This document shows, piece after piece, positions 40,538 through 49,050 of a stretch of 64,000 bases of DNA (the first letter of the stretch is position 1; every line of letters starts with the position of its first letter). Location of the stretch: contig CAYILR010000001.1 in the NCBI GenBank assembly GCA_964364175.1, forward strand, positions 124,001-188,000. Direction: 5' to 3'. The stretch is from CAYILR01 sp964364175. Its GTDB lineage: Bacteria; Bdellovibrionota; UBA1018. The translations under genes and the position numbers were made by a program. Below the pieces are notes generated by a model, which worked only from the letters and a program-made list of their open reading frames with translations, was not told the origin of the DNA and searched no databases.

Positions 40538-42259
40538 ATGCGGTACGTGTATTTATACCTTTTATTGATCACTAGCCTCGTCGGGGCGTGCCGTCCTGCG
40601 ATTGATGACAATGCTCCGGATCCTGCAACAGACGCTGCAGGTGTTGCGGGCGGAGATCTCACGGGAACTTATCCAAATCCTACAATCAAAGATGGAGCTG
40701 TGACTCCGGCCAAATTATCCCAGGCTTATTTACCTTTAGCTGGTGGAACGATGAGTGGAGCACTGGTTCTTTCTGGAGCTCCTTCTTCTAGTCTTCACGC
40801 CTCCACCAAATCTTATTCAGATTCTTATTTAGGAGGTCAGGCTATTGATACGAGTGCTTTATCCTCGATTACCAATAACCAAGTCCTAGGATGGAGTTCT
40901 GCAAACTCTAAATGGACTCCGATTTCAGTCGTGGGTGCTGCGGATGCGACCGCCATTCAAGGCACAAACGTTGATTCTGGAGCTCCGACCACAGCCAAAG
41001 TTTTGGTCTACGATACGGCGGTCGCTAGCAAGTGGGCTCCTGCAACACTCGCAGCTGCCTCTTTGGCGTCTGATTCTGTAACGACGGTGAAGATTCTCGA
41101 CAGCAACGTAACAGCAGCAAAATTGGCCAGCAGTTCCGTGACCAATGCGCACATTGCAGCTGCGGCAGCCATCGAGGTTACTAAGTTAGCGGCAGGAACA
41201 GAAGGCCAGATCCTTCAAAATATTAGTACGACCCCGAGCTGGGTCGCCTTGGATCAAACTTCGGATTTGCAGAATTTGACTGTGACTGGATCTGTGGCGG
41301 CCAACGCGCTCACACTTGCAATGAAAACTAAAGCCACGACAGACGCGACGGCAACAGATCGGATTGGAATTACATTTAGAAGTGCGACTGCTACATCAGG
41401 TTCATTTAATAAAAGGTTTATTGCAGCAGCACTTTCAGTCACAGCCCCCAGTGGTTGTACTTTAGGCCACTCCAGTGCTCAGAATGGATATCTCTATCTG
41501 TATGCCATAGATAACGCAGGCACAGTCGAGTTGGCAGTTTCTGGGTCCACACTCTTTGATGAAGGTTCTCTACAATCCACTACCGCGATTGCCGGTTGTG
41601 CTGCGGCTAGTGGATTGACTCTCTACTCGGCTACAGCGCGAGCCAATGTACCGATTCGGCTCATCGCTCGCATCCAGAGCAATCAGGTCGCCGCAGGGAC
41701 TTGGGCTTTGGTGCCGACAGAGATTGCGCTCGGAGCCAAGGCAACTACACAGTATGCATACATTCAGGATCAAGAAGCGACCACGGTGCAGGCGGGAACC
41801 GCTACAGCTGGAGCTTACTATGATCGCCTATTAACAACTTTAGTTACTGATGAGATCGGCATATCTTTTTCTGGCGGCGCTGGAGGTGGTTGTAATTTGG
41901 GTAGTGCAAACGTTCCTGATGGGGGCGCTGGCACCGGAAATTGTTATTTTACTTTGCCTGCTGGTAAATACAGAATTGCCTCACGTTTACCGTTCTACGG
42001 CGTCAATCGAGCCAATTGCAGACTTCGAAATATCACCGATGCAACTTCAGTGATCATTGGACAAAGCAACTTGGGTGCCGATGGTTTTGCAACTTTCGTG
42101 TCGGGTCAATTTACGTTGTCAGGATCAAAAACTCTGTCCCTCCAATGCTATGTTCAAACGACAGTGGCAATAAATGGATGGGGAGCCGTTGGGATGGGAT
42201 CTAATGGTACGGACATAGCCGTATATACCGAGGTCGAGCTCTGGAAGCTGCCGCAGTAA
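40538..42259 (+). CDS. Surface lipoprotein with phage-tail-fibre-like stalk and jelly-roll-like tip
   Basis: 573 residues. Lipobox LVGAC with the lipidated Cys at residue 18. Residues 38-50 (GGDLTGTYPNPTI) and 64-95 (LPLAGGTMSGALVLSGAPSS, then LHASTKSYSDS) are motifs typical of phage tail fibres. Residues ~165-220 are stalk-like repeats (VTAAKLASSSVTNAHIAA). Two beta-rich modules follow, about 255-400 and 405-573. The last (FTLPAGKYRIASRLPFYG, then GQFTLSGSKTLSLQCYV) resembles a C1q/TNF-type trimer tip. An outer-membrane-anchored trimeric adhesin is inferred. No phage structural genes are nearby. Compare the chimeric tail-fibre-like (MAT) proteins Bdellovibrio uses on prey. Confidence 0.78.
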   Translation: MRYVYLYLLLITSLVGACRPAIDDNAPDPATDAAGVAGGDLTGTYPNPTIKDGAVTPAKLSQAYLPLAGGTMSGALVLSGAPSSSLHASTKSYSDSYLGGQAIDTSALSSITNNQVLGWSSANSKWTPISVVGAADATAIQGTNVDSGAPTTAKVLVYDTAVASKWAPATLAAASLASDSVTTVKILDSNVTAAKLASSSVTNAHIAAAAAIEVTKLAAGTEGQILQNISTTPSWVALDQTSDLQNLTVTGSVAANALTLAMKTKATTDATATDRIGITFRSATATSGSFNKRFIAAALSVTAPSGCTLGHSSAQNGYLYLYAIDNAGTVELAVSGSTLFDEGSLQSTTAIAGCAAASGLTLYSATARANVPIRLIARIQSNQVAAGTWALVPTEIALGAKATTQYAYIQDQEATTVQAGTATAGAYYDRLLTTLVTDEIGISFSGGAGGGCNLGSANVPDGGAGTGNCYFTLPAGKYRIASRLPFYGVNRANCRLRNITDATSVIIGQSNLGADGFATFVSGQFTLSGSKTLSLQCYVQTTVAINGWGAVGMGSNGTDIAVYTEVELWKLPQ

Positions 42260-42272
42260 CCGATTAGTTTAT

Positions 42273-43376
42273 TTATACAGCGAATCTAAAATGCATCACA
42301 TCACCATCTTTGACGACGTAGTCTTTGCCTTCGAGGCGGAGTAGACCAGCGTCCTTGATCGCAGATTCGCTCTTGTGCTTCATCAGATCGTTGTAGTGAT
42401 AGACTTCGGCTTTGATGAATCCTTTTTCGAAATCAGTGTGGATGACTCCAGCGGCTTGTGGCGCTTTGTCGCCTTTGTGGATCGTCCATGCACGAACTTC
42501 GACTTTTCCGGCGGTGAAATAGGTTTGCAAGCCGAGCAGCTCATACCCAGCGCGAATCACACGGCTGAGGCCGGGTTCTTCCATTCCCATATCTTTGAGG
42601 AAGGCTTCTTTCTCAGATTCTTCAAGCTCTGCGATTTCGGATTCGATTTTTCCGCAGATGGGGATGACTTTGCTGCCTTCTTTTTCTGCGAGAGCGGCGA
42701 CTTCTTTGACCCAGGGGTTTTCAAAAGGAGCTGAGGCAGTGGCTTCGTCGACATTGGCGACGTACATGACTTTTTTGGCGGTGATTAAGTGGAAGTCGTG
42801 AACGAGTGCCAGGTCTTCTGCGCTGAGTTTGAGGGATCGAACTGGCTTGCCGGATTCGAGTGCGTTTTTGATGGGTTCCAAAACTCCAATGACAGCGCCA
42901 GCCTTCTTGTCCGTCCCTGTTTTTGCTGCCTTCTGTGTAGCGTTGAATCTTTTATTCACGGTATCGAGATCAGCAAAAATCAATTCCATGTCGATGACAG
43001 AAATATCTCGAGTGGGATTCACCGATCCATCGACGTGAATAATGTTGGGGTCATCAAAGCAGCGAACGACGTGAACGATGGCCTGGGTTTCGCGAATGTG
43101 GCCGAGGAACTGGTTGCCGAGTCCTTCGCCCTTGGATGCGCCTTTGACCAAACCTGCGATGTCGACAAAGGTCATCGTGGTGGGAATCAGCTTGTCGGGT
43201 GGAATGTAGCGGGCAATGTCTGCGAGCCTGGGATCAGGAACTTTCACGATACCCGTATTGGGATCGATGGTGCAGAAAGGATAGTTGGCTGCTTCTGCTT
43301 TTGCAGAAGTCAGAGCGTTGAAAATAGTCGATTTCCCGACGTTTGGTAGTCCTACGATTCCACAAGCGAAACCCAT
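42273..43376 (-). CDS. ychF: Ribosome-binding ATPase YchF
   Basis: Obg-family P-loop NTPase that prefers ATP. GIVGLPNVGKSTIFNALTSA (G1), FVDIAGLVKGASKGEGLGNQ (G3), the altered G4 (NVDEA) that accounts for adenine preference, and a C-terminal TGS domain (AWTIHKGDKAPQAAGVIHTD, DYVVKDGDVMHFRF). 367 residues, normal length. It converges on the lipoprotein gene with 13 nt between stops. Confidence 0.97.
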   Translation of the reverse strand: MGFACGIVGLPNVGKSTIFNALTSAKAEAANYPFCTIDPNTGIVKVPDPRLADIARYIPPDKLIPTTMTFVDIAGLVKGASKGEGLGNQFLGHIRETQAIVHVVRCFDDPNIIHVDGSVNPTRDISVIDMELIFADLDTVNKRFNATQKAAKTGTDKKAGAVIGVLEPIKNALESGKPVRSLKLSAEDLALVHDFHLITAKKVMYVANVDEATASAPFENPWVKEVAALAEKEGSKVIPICGKIESEIAELEESEKEAFLKDMGMEEPGLSRVIRAGYELLGLQTYFTAGKVEVRAWTIHKGDKAPQAAGVIHTDFEKGFIKAEVYHYNDLMKHKSESAIKDAGLLRLEGKDYVVKDGDVMHFRFAV

Positions 43377-43403
43377 TGATATCTCCGTTCGTAAGGGAAT
43401 TGT

Positions 43404-44570
43404 TTAGTCGATAGATGCCGCACTACGCAAGAACCTTCTTGATTCAGGGCCGATTTGGACCATCACGCGGTGTAGGGTATTTTCTATATTTTGTAATGAT
43501 TTGTCCTGGTGGGACTCCTTGAGAATTTGAACTAAGTTGACTCCTGGCTCTGTCACTCCAAAAACATAGGTAGGATCGTCAATGAATTTTTTTGGAATAT
43601 TTTGTCGCAGGACTTTGTCCACTTCATTAGAAAAGGACACAGATTCTGCTGTAATCACGGAGCGGACTCGCCCTAACTCAAAATCGGGTTGTTTGGAATC
43701 TGAAGAAGGCGCGTCCTCAAGAGGGAGCTGAGCCTGGAGATTTTCCAGCGCCAAATGCCGATTGGACACGAGCTGAATGCGATTGTTTTTGAAGCTGTGA
43801 AAGCCAAGCATATCCAGAGCATTGATGGCGAGCATTTTGATTGTACCGACTCCGGGCAGGACCCGGGCATGGTAGGGCTGGGTGAGATCCTGAACGTAAT
43901 GTAGTCCCCATCCCGTAAATCTCCATCCCCAATAAGGGTGACCCGAGCGGAACGCGAATCGGGCGAGTGAGAGGTATTGATAAATTCTGAACTCAGGCAG
44001 GCAGCGTTTCAAAAAGGGTGCAGCGGAATAAATAATCCCCGACTCATGATAAAAACCCATGTGGAATGGAGCTTGAGTTCCGAATGATAAAGCCGGATTC
44101 CCGAAGGGTTGGGATCCGAATCCATAAAGCTTCCCCAGGTCAGTGCCATTATCCTCCCAAAGCCCGATATCCATTCCATCATCGGGTTCATCGGTGGCTG
44201 TGGTGAGAACGTCCTGTGGGGAGACCAGAGCGTCCTCATTGGGTACTGAAAAAGAGAATTTTGGCTGTGGATTGACACGCAGAGCTTGGAGGAACGAGGC
44301 TTGGGGAAACTGAAGAGCGTCGGGCCTAGGTGGATATTTGGAAATAAAATCTCGAGCGAATTTTTCTTGTTCGTTGAGAAGCAGGGTAAGTCTTTTGGTT
44401 TCGGCTTGGACGAAGGAATCCAGACTTTCGGCTCGAATGGGTTTTGCTTCTCGAATTTTGGGTAGATCACGGATGGCATGTGCAGTGATGCGTGCGTGAT
44501 TGTCCCAGGCGTGGAGTGGAAACGAGTAAAATAAAATCAACAGAGTCAGTTGCGAAGCAGTCCGAAGCAT
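43404..44570 (-). CDS. Secreted phospholipase C / S1-P1 nuclease-like zinc enzyme, copy 1
   Basis: 388 residues. After a signal peptide ending in FPLHA, the mature chain would start WDNHARITAHAI. A free N-terminal Trp that ligates zinc is the hallmark of zinc-dependent phospholipase C and P1 nuclease. Further candidate ligands lie in QAPFHMGFYHESG and WRFTGWGLHYVQDLTQPYHA (H-x3-D and H). Activity (phosphodiester cleavage of lipids or nucleic acids outside the cytoplasm) is inferred. It shares long stretches with the next gene upstream (copy 2), so the pair arose by duplication. Confidence 0.75.
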   Translation of the reverse strand: MLRTASQLTLLILFYSFPLHAWDNHARITAHAIRDLPKIREAKPIRAESLDSFVQAETKRLTLLLNEQEKFARDFISKYPPRPDALQFPQASFLQALRVNPQPKFSFSVPNEDALVSPQDVLTTATDEPDDGMDIGLWEDNGTDLGKLYGFGSQPFGNPALSFGTQAPFHMGFYHESGIIYSAAPFLKRCLPEFRIYQYLSLARFAFRSGHPYWGWRFTGWGLHYVQDLTQPYHARVLPGVGTIKMLAINALDMLGFHSFKNNRIQLVSNRHLALENLQAQLPLEDAPSSDSKQPDFELGRVRSVITAESVSFSNEVDKVLRQNIPKKFIDDPTYVFGVTEPGVNLVQILKESHQDKSLQNIENTLHRVMVQIGPESRRFLRSAASID

Positions 44571-44576
44571 GTGCTC

Positions 44577-44640
44577 CCCCTTCCCTCCGCATCCTGCTAC
44601 GGGACTGTACTGATGTACAGTCGGGAAAGTTCGCTCCTGC
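44577..44640. repeat. REP-like hairpin element, copy 2
   Basis: Lies between the two phospholipase-like paralogues. Stem GACTGTAC (44603-44610), loop TGAT, GTACAGTC (44615-44622). Flanks TTCCCTCCGCATCCTGCTAC and a TTCG-containing right side match copy 1 at 7003-7070. Relative to copy 1, stem bases 4 and 7 changed with matching changes on the opposite arm. Confidence 0.7.
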
Positions 44641-45993
44641 TCACTTTTGATATACCGCAGTACGAATAAACCGACGAGTCTCGGGGCCGACTTGCTTCAT
44701 TACCTGCAATAAAAGATTTTGAAGATTTTGGATCTCTTCCATTTTACCCGAGTCTTCGAGAATCTGAAGCAGGTTGACTTCTGGATCGTTGACGCCAAAG
44801 TGATAATCCGGATTATAGACATACTCTCTCGGAAGATTTTTTCTCAGTGCTCGATCAGTCATGGAACACCATCGTGTGGATTCAGCTGAAATTCGATCAC
44901 GAATATCTTCGAAGGCAAAAGCTTCGAGGTTGGGCGCGCTCCAATCGCCGCTGGCATCGCTCAAAGTCCGGACGAGTGCCGAGTCATCGTCATGTGCAGT
45001 CATGGCTCGAACCAGAGCATGCATTTCAAAATTCTCCAGAGACAAGTGGCGATTCGCGACTAAAGTGATTCGGTTGTTTTTGAATGAGTGAAATCCAACT
45101 TTGTCTAAAATATTGATCCAAAGCATTTTGAGTGTACTGACACCGGGCAAAACGCGTGCGTGATAGGGTTGAGTCAAATCTTGGATGTAGTGCAATGCCC
45201 ACCCAGTGAATCTCCAACCCCAGTAGTCGTGGCCAGTTCTAAAGGCGTATTGTGCCAGTGATAGAAATTGATAAATTCTGAGTTCAGGATAGGTGCGTTT
45301 CAGAAATCCAGCAGCAGCGTAGATAATTTTGGCCTCGTGATAAAAGCCCATGTGAAACGGAGCCTGAGTTCCGAATTCTTGAGTGGGATCACCGAAGGGT
45401 TGCTCGCCGAAGGCGTAGGCTTTTCCGAAGTCTGTTTTGTTGTCGCTCCAAAGGCCGATATCCAATCCATAATCTGGCTCGTCCGCAGCCGAAGCAACGA
45501 CGTCAGCAGCTCTGGCTCGATCCCCTTCACGAAGAGCCACAAAAGGGGATTCGCCGCGGAATGCACCCAATACCAAAGTCACATCGGTGATTGCCATGGA
45601 TGGCTCGGTCGGAGTAGGTGCGCCTGGGACGAGATAACGATACAAAGCAGTTTTGGAATTTGGGTTCACTCGGAGTGCGTGAAGGAAACGGGTCTTGAGT
45701 TCTGCATCAGTGCCGGATGCGTTGGTAAATTTGAGAGCACTGGGAAGTGTGGGATAAGTAGGAATGCGCGATTGAGCAAAAGATTCTTGGGTTTCAAGCA
45801 GAGTCGCGAGTCCGTTTTTTTCAGCTTGAAGAAATGATTCCAAAGATTCGACTTGGGGTGATTCGGAGTCGATAATTTCTGGGAGATTTCGGACGGCTGC
45901 AGCGGTGAGAGCGGTGTGGTTTTCCCAGGCTTGAGCGGTGAATGAGATCAAAATTGAAAATATGCCTATACAAAATGTATGTTTCAGTTTCAT
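44641..45993 (-). CDS. Secreted phospholipase C / S1-P1 nuclease-like zinc enzyme, copy 2
   Basis: About 450 residues. Signal peptide (KHTFCIGIFSILISFTAQA) followed by a mature N-terminal WENHTALTAAAV, again with a leading Trp. TQAPFHMGFYHEAKIIYAAA and WRFTGWALHYIQDLTQPYHA are almost the same as in copy 1. An extra ~60-residue insertion (around 125-180, GAPTPTEPSMAITDVTLVLG) distinguishes it. ATG 45993 starts the signal peptide; the in-frame ATG at 46029 adds a non-signal-like leader. Divergent from yajQ. Confidence 0.75.
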   Translation of the reverse strand: MKLKHTFCIGIFSILISFTAQAWENHTALTAAAVRNLPEIIDSESPQVESLESFLQAEKNGLATLLETQESFAQSRIPTYPTLPSALKFTNASGTDAELKTRFLHALRVNPNSKTALYRYLVPGAPTPTEPSMAITDVTLVLGAFRGESPFVALREGDRARAADVVASAADEPDYGLDIGLWSDNKTDFGKAYAFGEQPFGDPTQEFGTQAPFHMGFYHEAKIIYAAAGFLKRTYPELRIYQFLSLAQYAFRTGHDYWGWRFTGWALHYIQDLTQPYHARVLPGVSTLKMLWINILDKVGFHSFKNNRITLVANRHLSLENFEMHALVRAMTAHDDDSALVRTLSDASGDWSAPNLEAFAFEDIRDRISAESTRWCSMTDRALRKNLPREYVYNPDYHFGVNDPEVNLLQILEDSGKMEEIQNLQNLLLQVMKQVGPETRRFIRTAVYQK

Positions 45994-46082
45994 GTGCGCG
46001 AAAATACAGGAAATTATTACATAACGCAAAGGGAAATTTTCAATTGACTAATTTCGTAAAGAATGCGAAATAGTCTGCAATT

Positions 46083-46580
46083 ATGCCCTCATTTGATGTC
46101 TCATCCGAAGTCAATTGGCACGAAGTGGAAAACGCCGTTCAACAGGTGACCAAGGAAATCGCCCAACGCTTTGATTTCAAAGGCGTGAAGACCGAAGTCA
46201 AACTGGATCTCAAAGAAAAAACGGTCACTCTCTGGTGCAGCGAAGACGGTAAACTAGAATCATTGAATGATGTTTTGCAGGGTAAATTTGTGAAACGTGG
46301 GGTTTCTCTTCTTTCGTTGGAATACAAAGACGTCGAGGAAGCTTTCGGCAGCAGCGCTCGTCAAGTGATTGGAATTCAAGCAGGAATCTCGAAAGAAAAA
46401 GCCAAAGAAATTATCGGTGCTTTGAAAGAAAGCAAACTGAAAGTCCAGGCACAAATCCAAGACGAAAAGGTTCGAGTCAGTGGAAAAAATCGGGATGATT
46501 TGCAGGCAGCGATCGCAGAGCTGAAAAGTCGCCAAGACGTGCTGAAAGTGCCCATGCAATTTGGAAATTTTCGGGATTAA
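46083..46580 (+). CDS. yajQ: YajQ-family nucleotide-binding protein
   Basis: 165 residues: PSFDVSSEVNWHEVENAVQQ, IAQRFDFKGVKTEVKLDLKE, VIGIQAGISKEKAKEIIGAL and LKVQAQIQDEKVRVSGKNRD are the YajQ signature. Family members bind c-di-GMP or RNA in some bacteria; the function here is not known. rimO starts 2 nt after its stop. Confidence 0.95.
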   Translation: MPSFDVSSEVNWHEVENAVQQVTKEIAQRFDFKGVKTEVKLDLKEKTVTLWCSEDGKLESLNDVLQGKFVKRGVSLLSLEYKDVEEAFGSSARQVIGIQAGISKEKAKEIIGALKESKLKVQAQIQDEKVRVSGKNRDDLQAAIAELKSRQDVLKVPMQFGNFRD

Positions 46581-46582
46581 AA

Positions 46583-48067
46583 ATGAATAGCAGTACCTCA
46601 CAAAAAAGCCCCGTTTACTTTGTCAGTCTAGGATGCCCAAAAAATCTGGTCGACTCGCAGGTGATGTTGGGCGTGCTCGAAAAAGATCGCTACACTGTCA
46701 CACAAAATCCTGAATCAGCTGAAGTCATCATCGTCAATACTTGCTCCTTCATTGAAGCGTCCAAAAAAGAATCGATCGATACTATTTTGGAAATGGCAGA
46801 CTACAAGGAAACCGGAAAATGCAAAGTTCTGGTAGCTTCAGGCTGCCTGTCGCAACGCTACTCAAAAGATCTAGAAACAAAGCTTCCTGAAGTAGATATG
46901 TTCATCGGAACTGGCCAGTACCACCGAGTGACTGAGCTCTTGAACGAGCGAAGCCGTGCGTTGGAAGTGGGCGATCCGATGCCGAAGCGTTCTTATGTGG
47001 ATCAGCCTGCTTTTATTCACACCGAAAAAGATCCGCGGATTTTGACGGGCGCTACTTATACTGGATATCTGAAAATTTCTGAAGGCTGCAATCGTCGATG
47101 TGCTTTTTGCATCATTCCAAAACTTCGTGGAAATGTTCGTTCTCGTACTGTGGAGTCTCTGGTTGCGGAAGCCAAGCAAATGGCAGCACAGGGAATTCGC
47201 GAGTTAAATCTGGTGGCGCAGGATTTGACAGAATATGGAATGGAAGGAAAGTATAAGGAAAGCTTAGAAACGCTTCTTCCCGAGCTTTGTAAAATCGAAG
47301 GTGTGGAGTGGATTCGATTGCACTATGTTTATCCAGACCAGTTTTCTGATGAGTTGGTGGAAATCATCGCTCGCGAACCAAAAATCGTAAAATACTTGGA
47401 TATGCCGATTCAGCACACGAACGATCGTGTTTTGAAAAGCATGAATCGTCGTTTGACTCGAGAAAAGCTTTTCCCGCTCATTGAAAAACTTCGTGCGAAA
47501 ATTCCAGGAGTTGTTTTCAGGACTTCGATCATTGTCGGATTCCCCGGAGAAACCGAAGAGGAATATCAGCAGCTTTGCAATGATTTGACTGCGTTGAGCC
47601 TCGATCATGTGGGAGTTTTTCAGTACTCGCGAGAAGAGGGAACCCAAGCAGCGGAGATGGGCGAGCAAATTCATCCTTCAACAAAAAGGCGTCGTTTGCG
47701 TGGTTTGATCGAGCTTTTGCAAAAGCAATCACTTGAGCGGAACGAAAAATACGTGGGCCAGAAAACCATCGTGATGGTCGAGGGTCCAAGCGAAGAAACA
47801 GAGCTCTTGCTTCAAGGTCGAATGCCAGTTCAGGCCCAAGAAATCGATGGTCACGTCTTGATCAATGACCTGCTAGATGATGCCCAGCTTGCGCCAGGTG
47901 ATTTGATCGAAGTAGAAATCACCGAGGCCATGCCGCACGACCTGGTCGGGCGTATGACAGGTTGGGTTTCGAAAAACCCACACGCTCGGCAAACCAGCAC
48001 TGCACAACCCGGTATGCGAGTGGAAACTCCTTCTGAGCGCACGTTGTCCGCGTCGCATCGACACTAG
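46583..48067 (+). CDS. rimO: Ribosomal protein S12 methylthiotransferase RimO
   Basis: Radical-SAM enzyme that methylthiolates the conserved Asp of S12. MTTase N-domain cysteines in VSLGCPKNLVDSQ, NTCSFIEASK and ASGCLSQRY bind one 4Fe-4S cluster. The radical SAM triad is in EGCNRRCAFCIIPKLRG. LDMPIQHTNDRVLKSMNR and a C-terminal TRAM domain follow, and the LGCPKN and SFIEASK forms separate RimO from MiaB. The last ~30 residues are an unconserved tail. Confidence 0.96.
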   Translation: MNSSTSQKSPVYFVSLGCPKNLVDSQVMLGVLEKDRYTVTQNPESAEVIIVNTCSFIEASKKESIDTILEMADYKETGKCKVLVASGCLSQRYSKDLETKLPEVDMFIGTGQYHRVTELLNERSRALEVGDPMPKRSYVDQPAFIHTEKDPRILTGATYTGYLKISEGCNRRCAFCIIPKLRGNVRSRTVESLVAEAKQMAAQGIRELNLVAQDLTEYGMEGKYKESLETLLPELCKIEGVEWIRLHYVYPDQFSDELVEIIAREPKIVKYLDMPIQHTNDRVLKSMNRRLTREKLFPLIEKLRAKIPGVVFRTSIIVGFPGETEEEYQQLCNDLTALSLDHVGVFQYSREEGTQAAEMGEQIHPSTKRRRLRGLIELLQKQSLERNEKYVGQKTIVMVEGPSEETELLLQGRMPVQAQEIDGHVLINDLLDDAQLAPGDLIEVEITEAMPHDLVGRMTGWVSKNPHARQTSTAQPGMRVETPSERTLSASHRH

Positions 48068-48078
48068 GACACACCCAG

Positions 48079-49050
48079 ATGAGTTGGTCGTCTGACTTGA
48101 TTCAAGCCTGCCACCAAATCGGTGGATTTGATTTGGCAGGGATAGTCGACATTGAATCTCAACTCCAAGATCCCGATTCGATTTTTCAGCAAAGTGTTCG
48201 TCATTACGATGCATGGCTATCGCAAGGGCACGCAGGCGAGATGGAATATTTGAAGCGTGGGAGGGATCGAAGAGCAAATCCAAAACTAGTATTTCCAGAA
48301 GTGAAAAGCGTCTTGTCAGTTGTATTGCGATATCCCAGCGCTCCGCTGGGATCCGTCAACCCAGAAGAAGGTGTTCGATATGCCAGATATTTGCGCGGAG
48401 GAGATTATCACACAGTCATTGCTGATCAACTTGAATCAGTGCTTCAATCCATCGCCACGCACGATTTGAAATGGAAAATCTGCGTGGATACGAGTGCAGT
48501 TCTGGAAAGAACCTGGGCCTATCTCTGTGGACTCGGTTGGATTGGAAAAAACACTCTGCTGATTCATCCCAAGCTGGGGAGTTATTTACTCTTGGGCACG
48601 GTTTTCCTCAATCAAGAGTCGGGTCAGCCTGTGCAGCCGTTGCCAGATTTTTGCGGCAACTGCTCTCGGTGCTTGGAGGGATGTCCGACAAAAGCTTTCG
48701 TGAAACCGCATGAGCTCGATTCCACAAAATGCATCAGTTATCTCACGCTAGAAAAAAGGGGAGAATTTTCTATTGAAGAAAAACAGCTCAAGCGAATGGG
48801 GAACTGGGTTGCGGGCTGTGATATTTGCCAGGAGGTGTGTCCATTTAATCTCAAAATTTCAAAAACGGACTTGCTTCCAGCAGAGCAGAGCTTTCCTGAT
48901 ACATGGGTGGATCTCACTGCTGAATCCCACGAAGATTATCGTGCAAGGATCAAAAAAACAGCTCTGAGTAGAATTAAACCCGCTGAATTTAAGAGGAACC
49001 TGAAGCAGGCTCACCTGAATTCTCGATCTTTTGAGGTTCAGAAAATTTAA
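48079..49050 (+). CDS. queG: Epoxyqueuosine reductase QueG
   Basis: Cobalamin and Fe-S enzyme for the last step of queuosine synthesis in tRNA. GFDLAGIVDIESQL, HAGEMEYLKRGRDRRANPKL, CVDTSAVLERTWAYLCGLGW, IGKNTLLIHP, and two 4Fe-4S sets FCGNCSRCLEGCPTKAF and CDICQEVCPFN. At 323 residues it lacks the C-terminal HEAT part of longer forms. The 3' end overlaps the convergent gene by 62 nt. Confidence 0.95.
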   Translation: MSWSSDLIQACHQIGGFDLAGIVDIESQLQDPDSIFQQSVRHYDAWLSQGHAGEMEYLKRGRDRRANPKLVFPEVKSVLSVVLRYPSAPLGSVNPEEGVRYARYLRGGDYHTVIADQLESVLQSIATHDLKWKICVDTSAVLERTWAYLCGLGWIGKNTLLIHPKLGSYLLLGTVFLNQESGQPVQPLPDFCGNCSRCLEGCPTKAFVKPHELDSTKCISYLTLEKRGEFSIEEKQLKRMGNWVAGCDICQEVCPFNLKISKTDLLPAEQSFPDTWVDLTAESHEDYRARIKKTALSRIKPAEFKRNLKQAHLNSRSFEVQKI

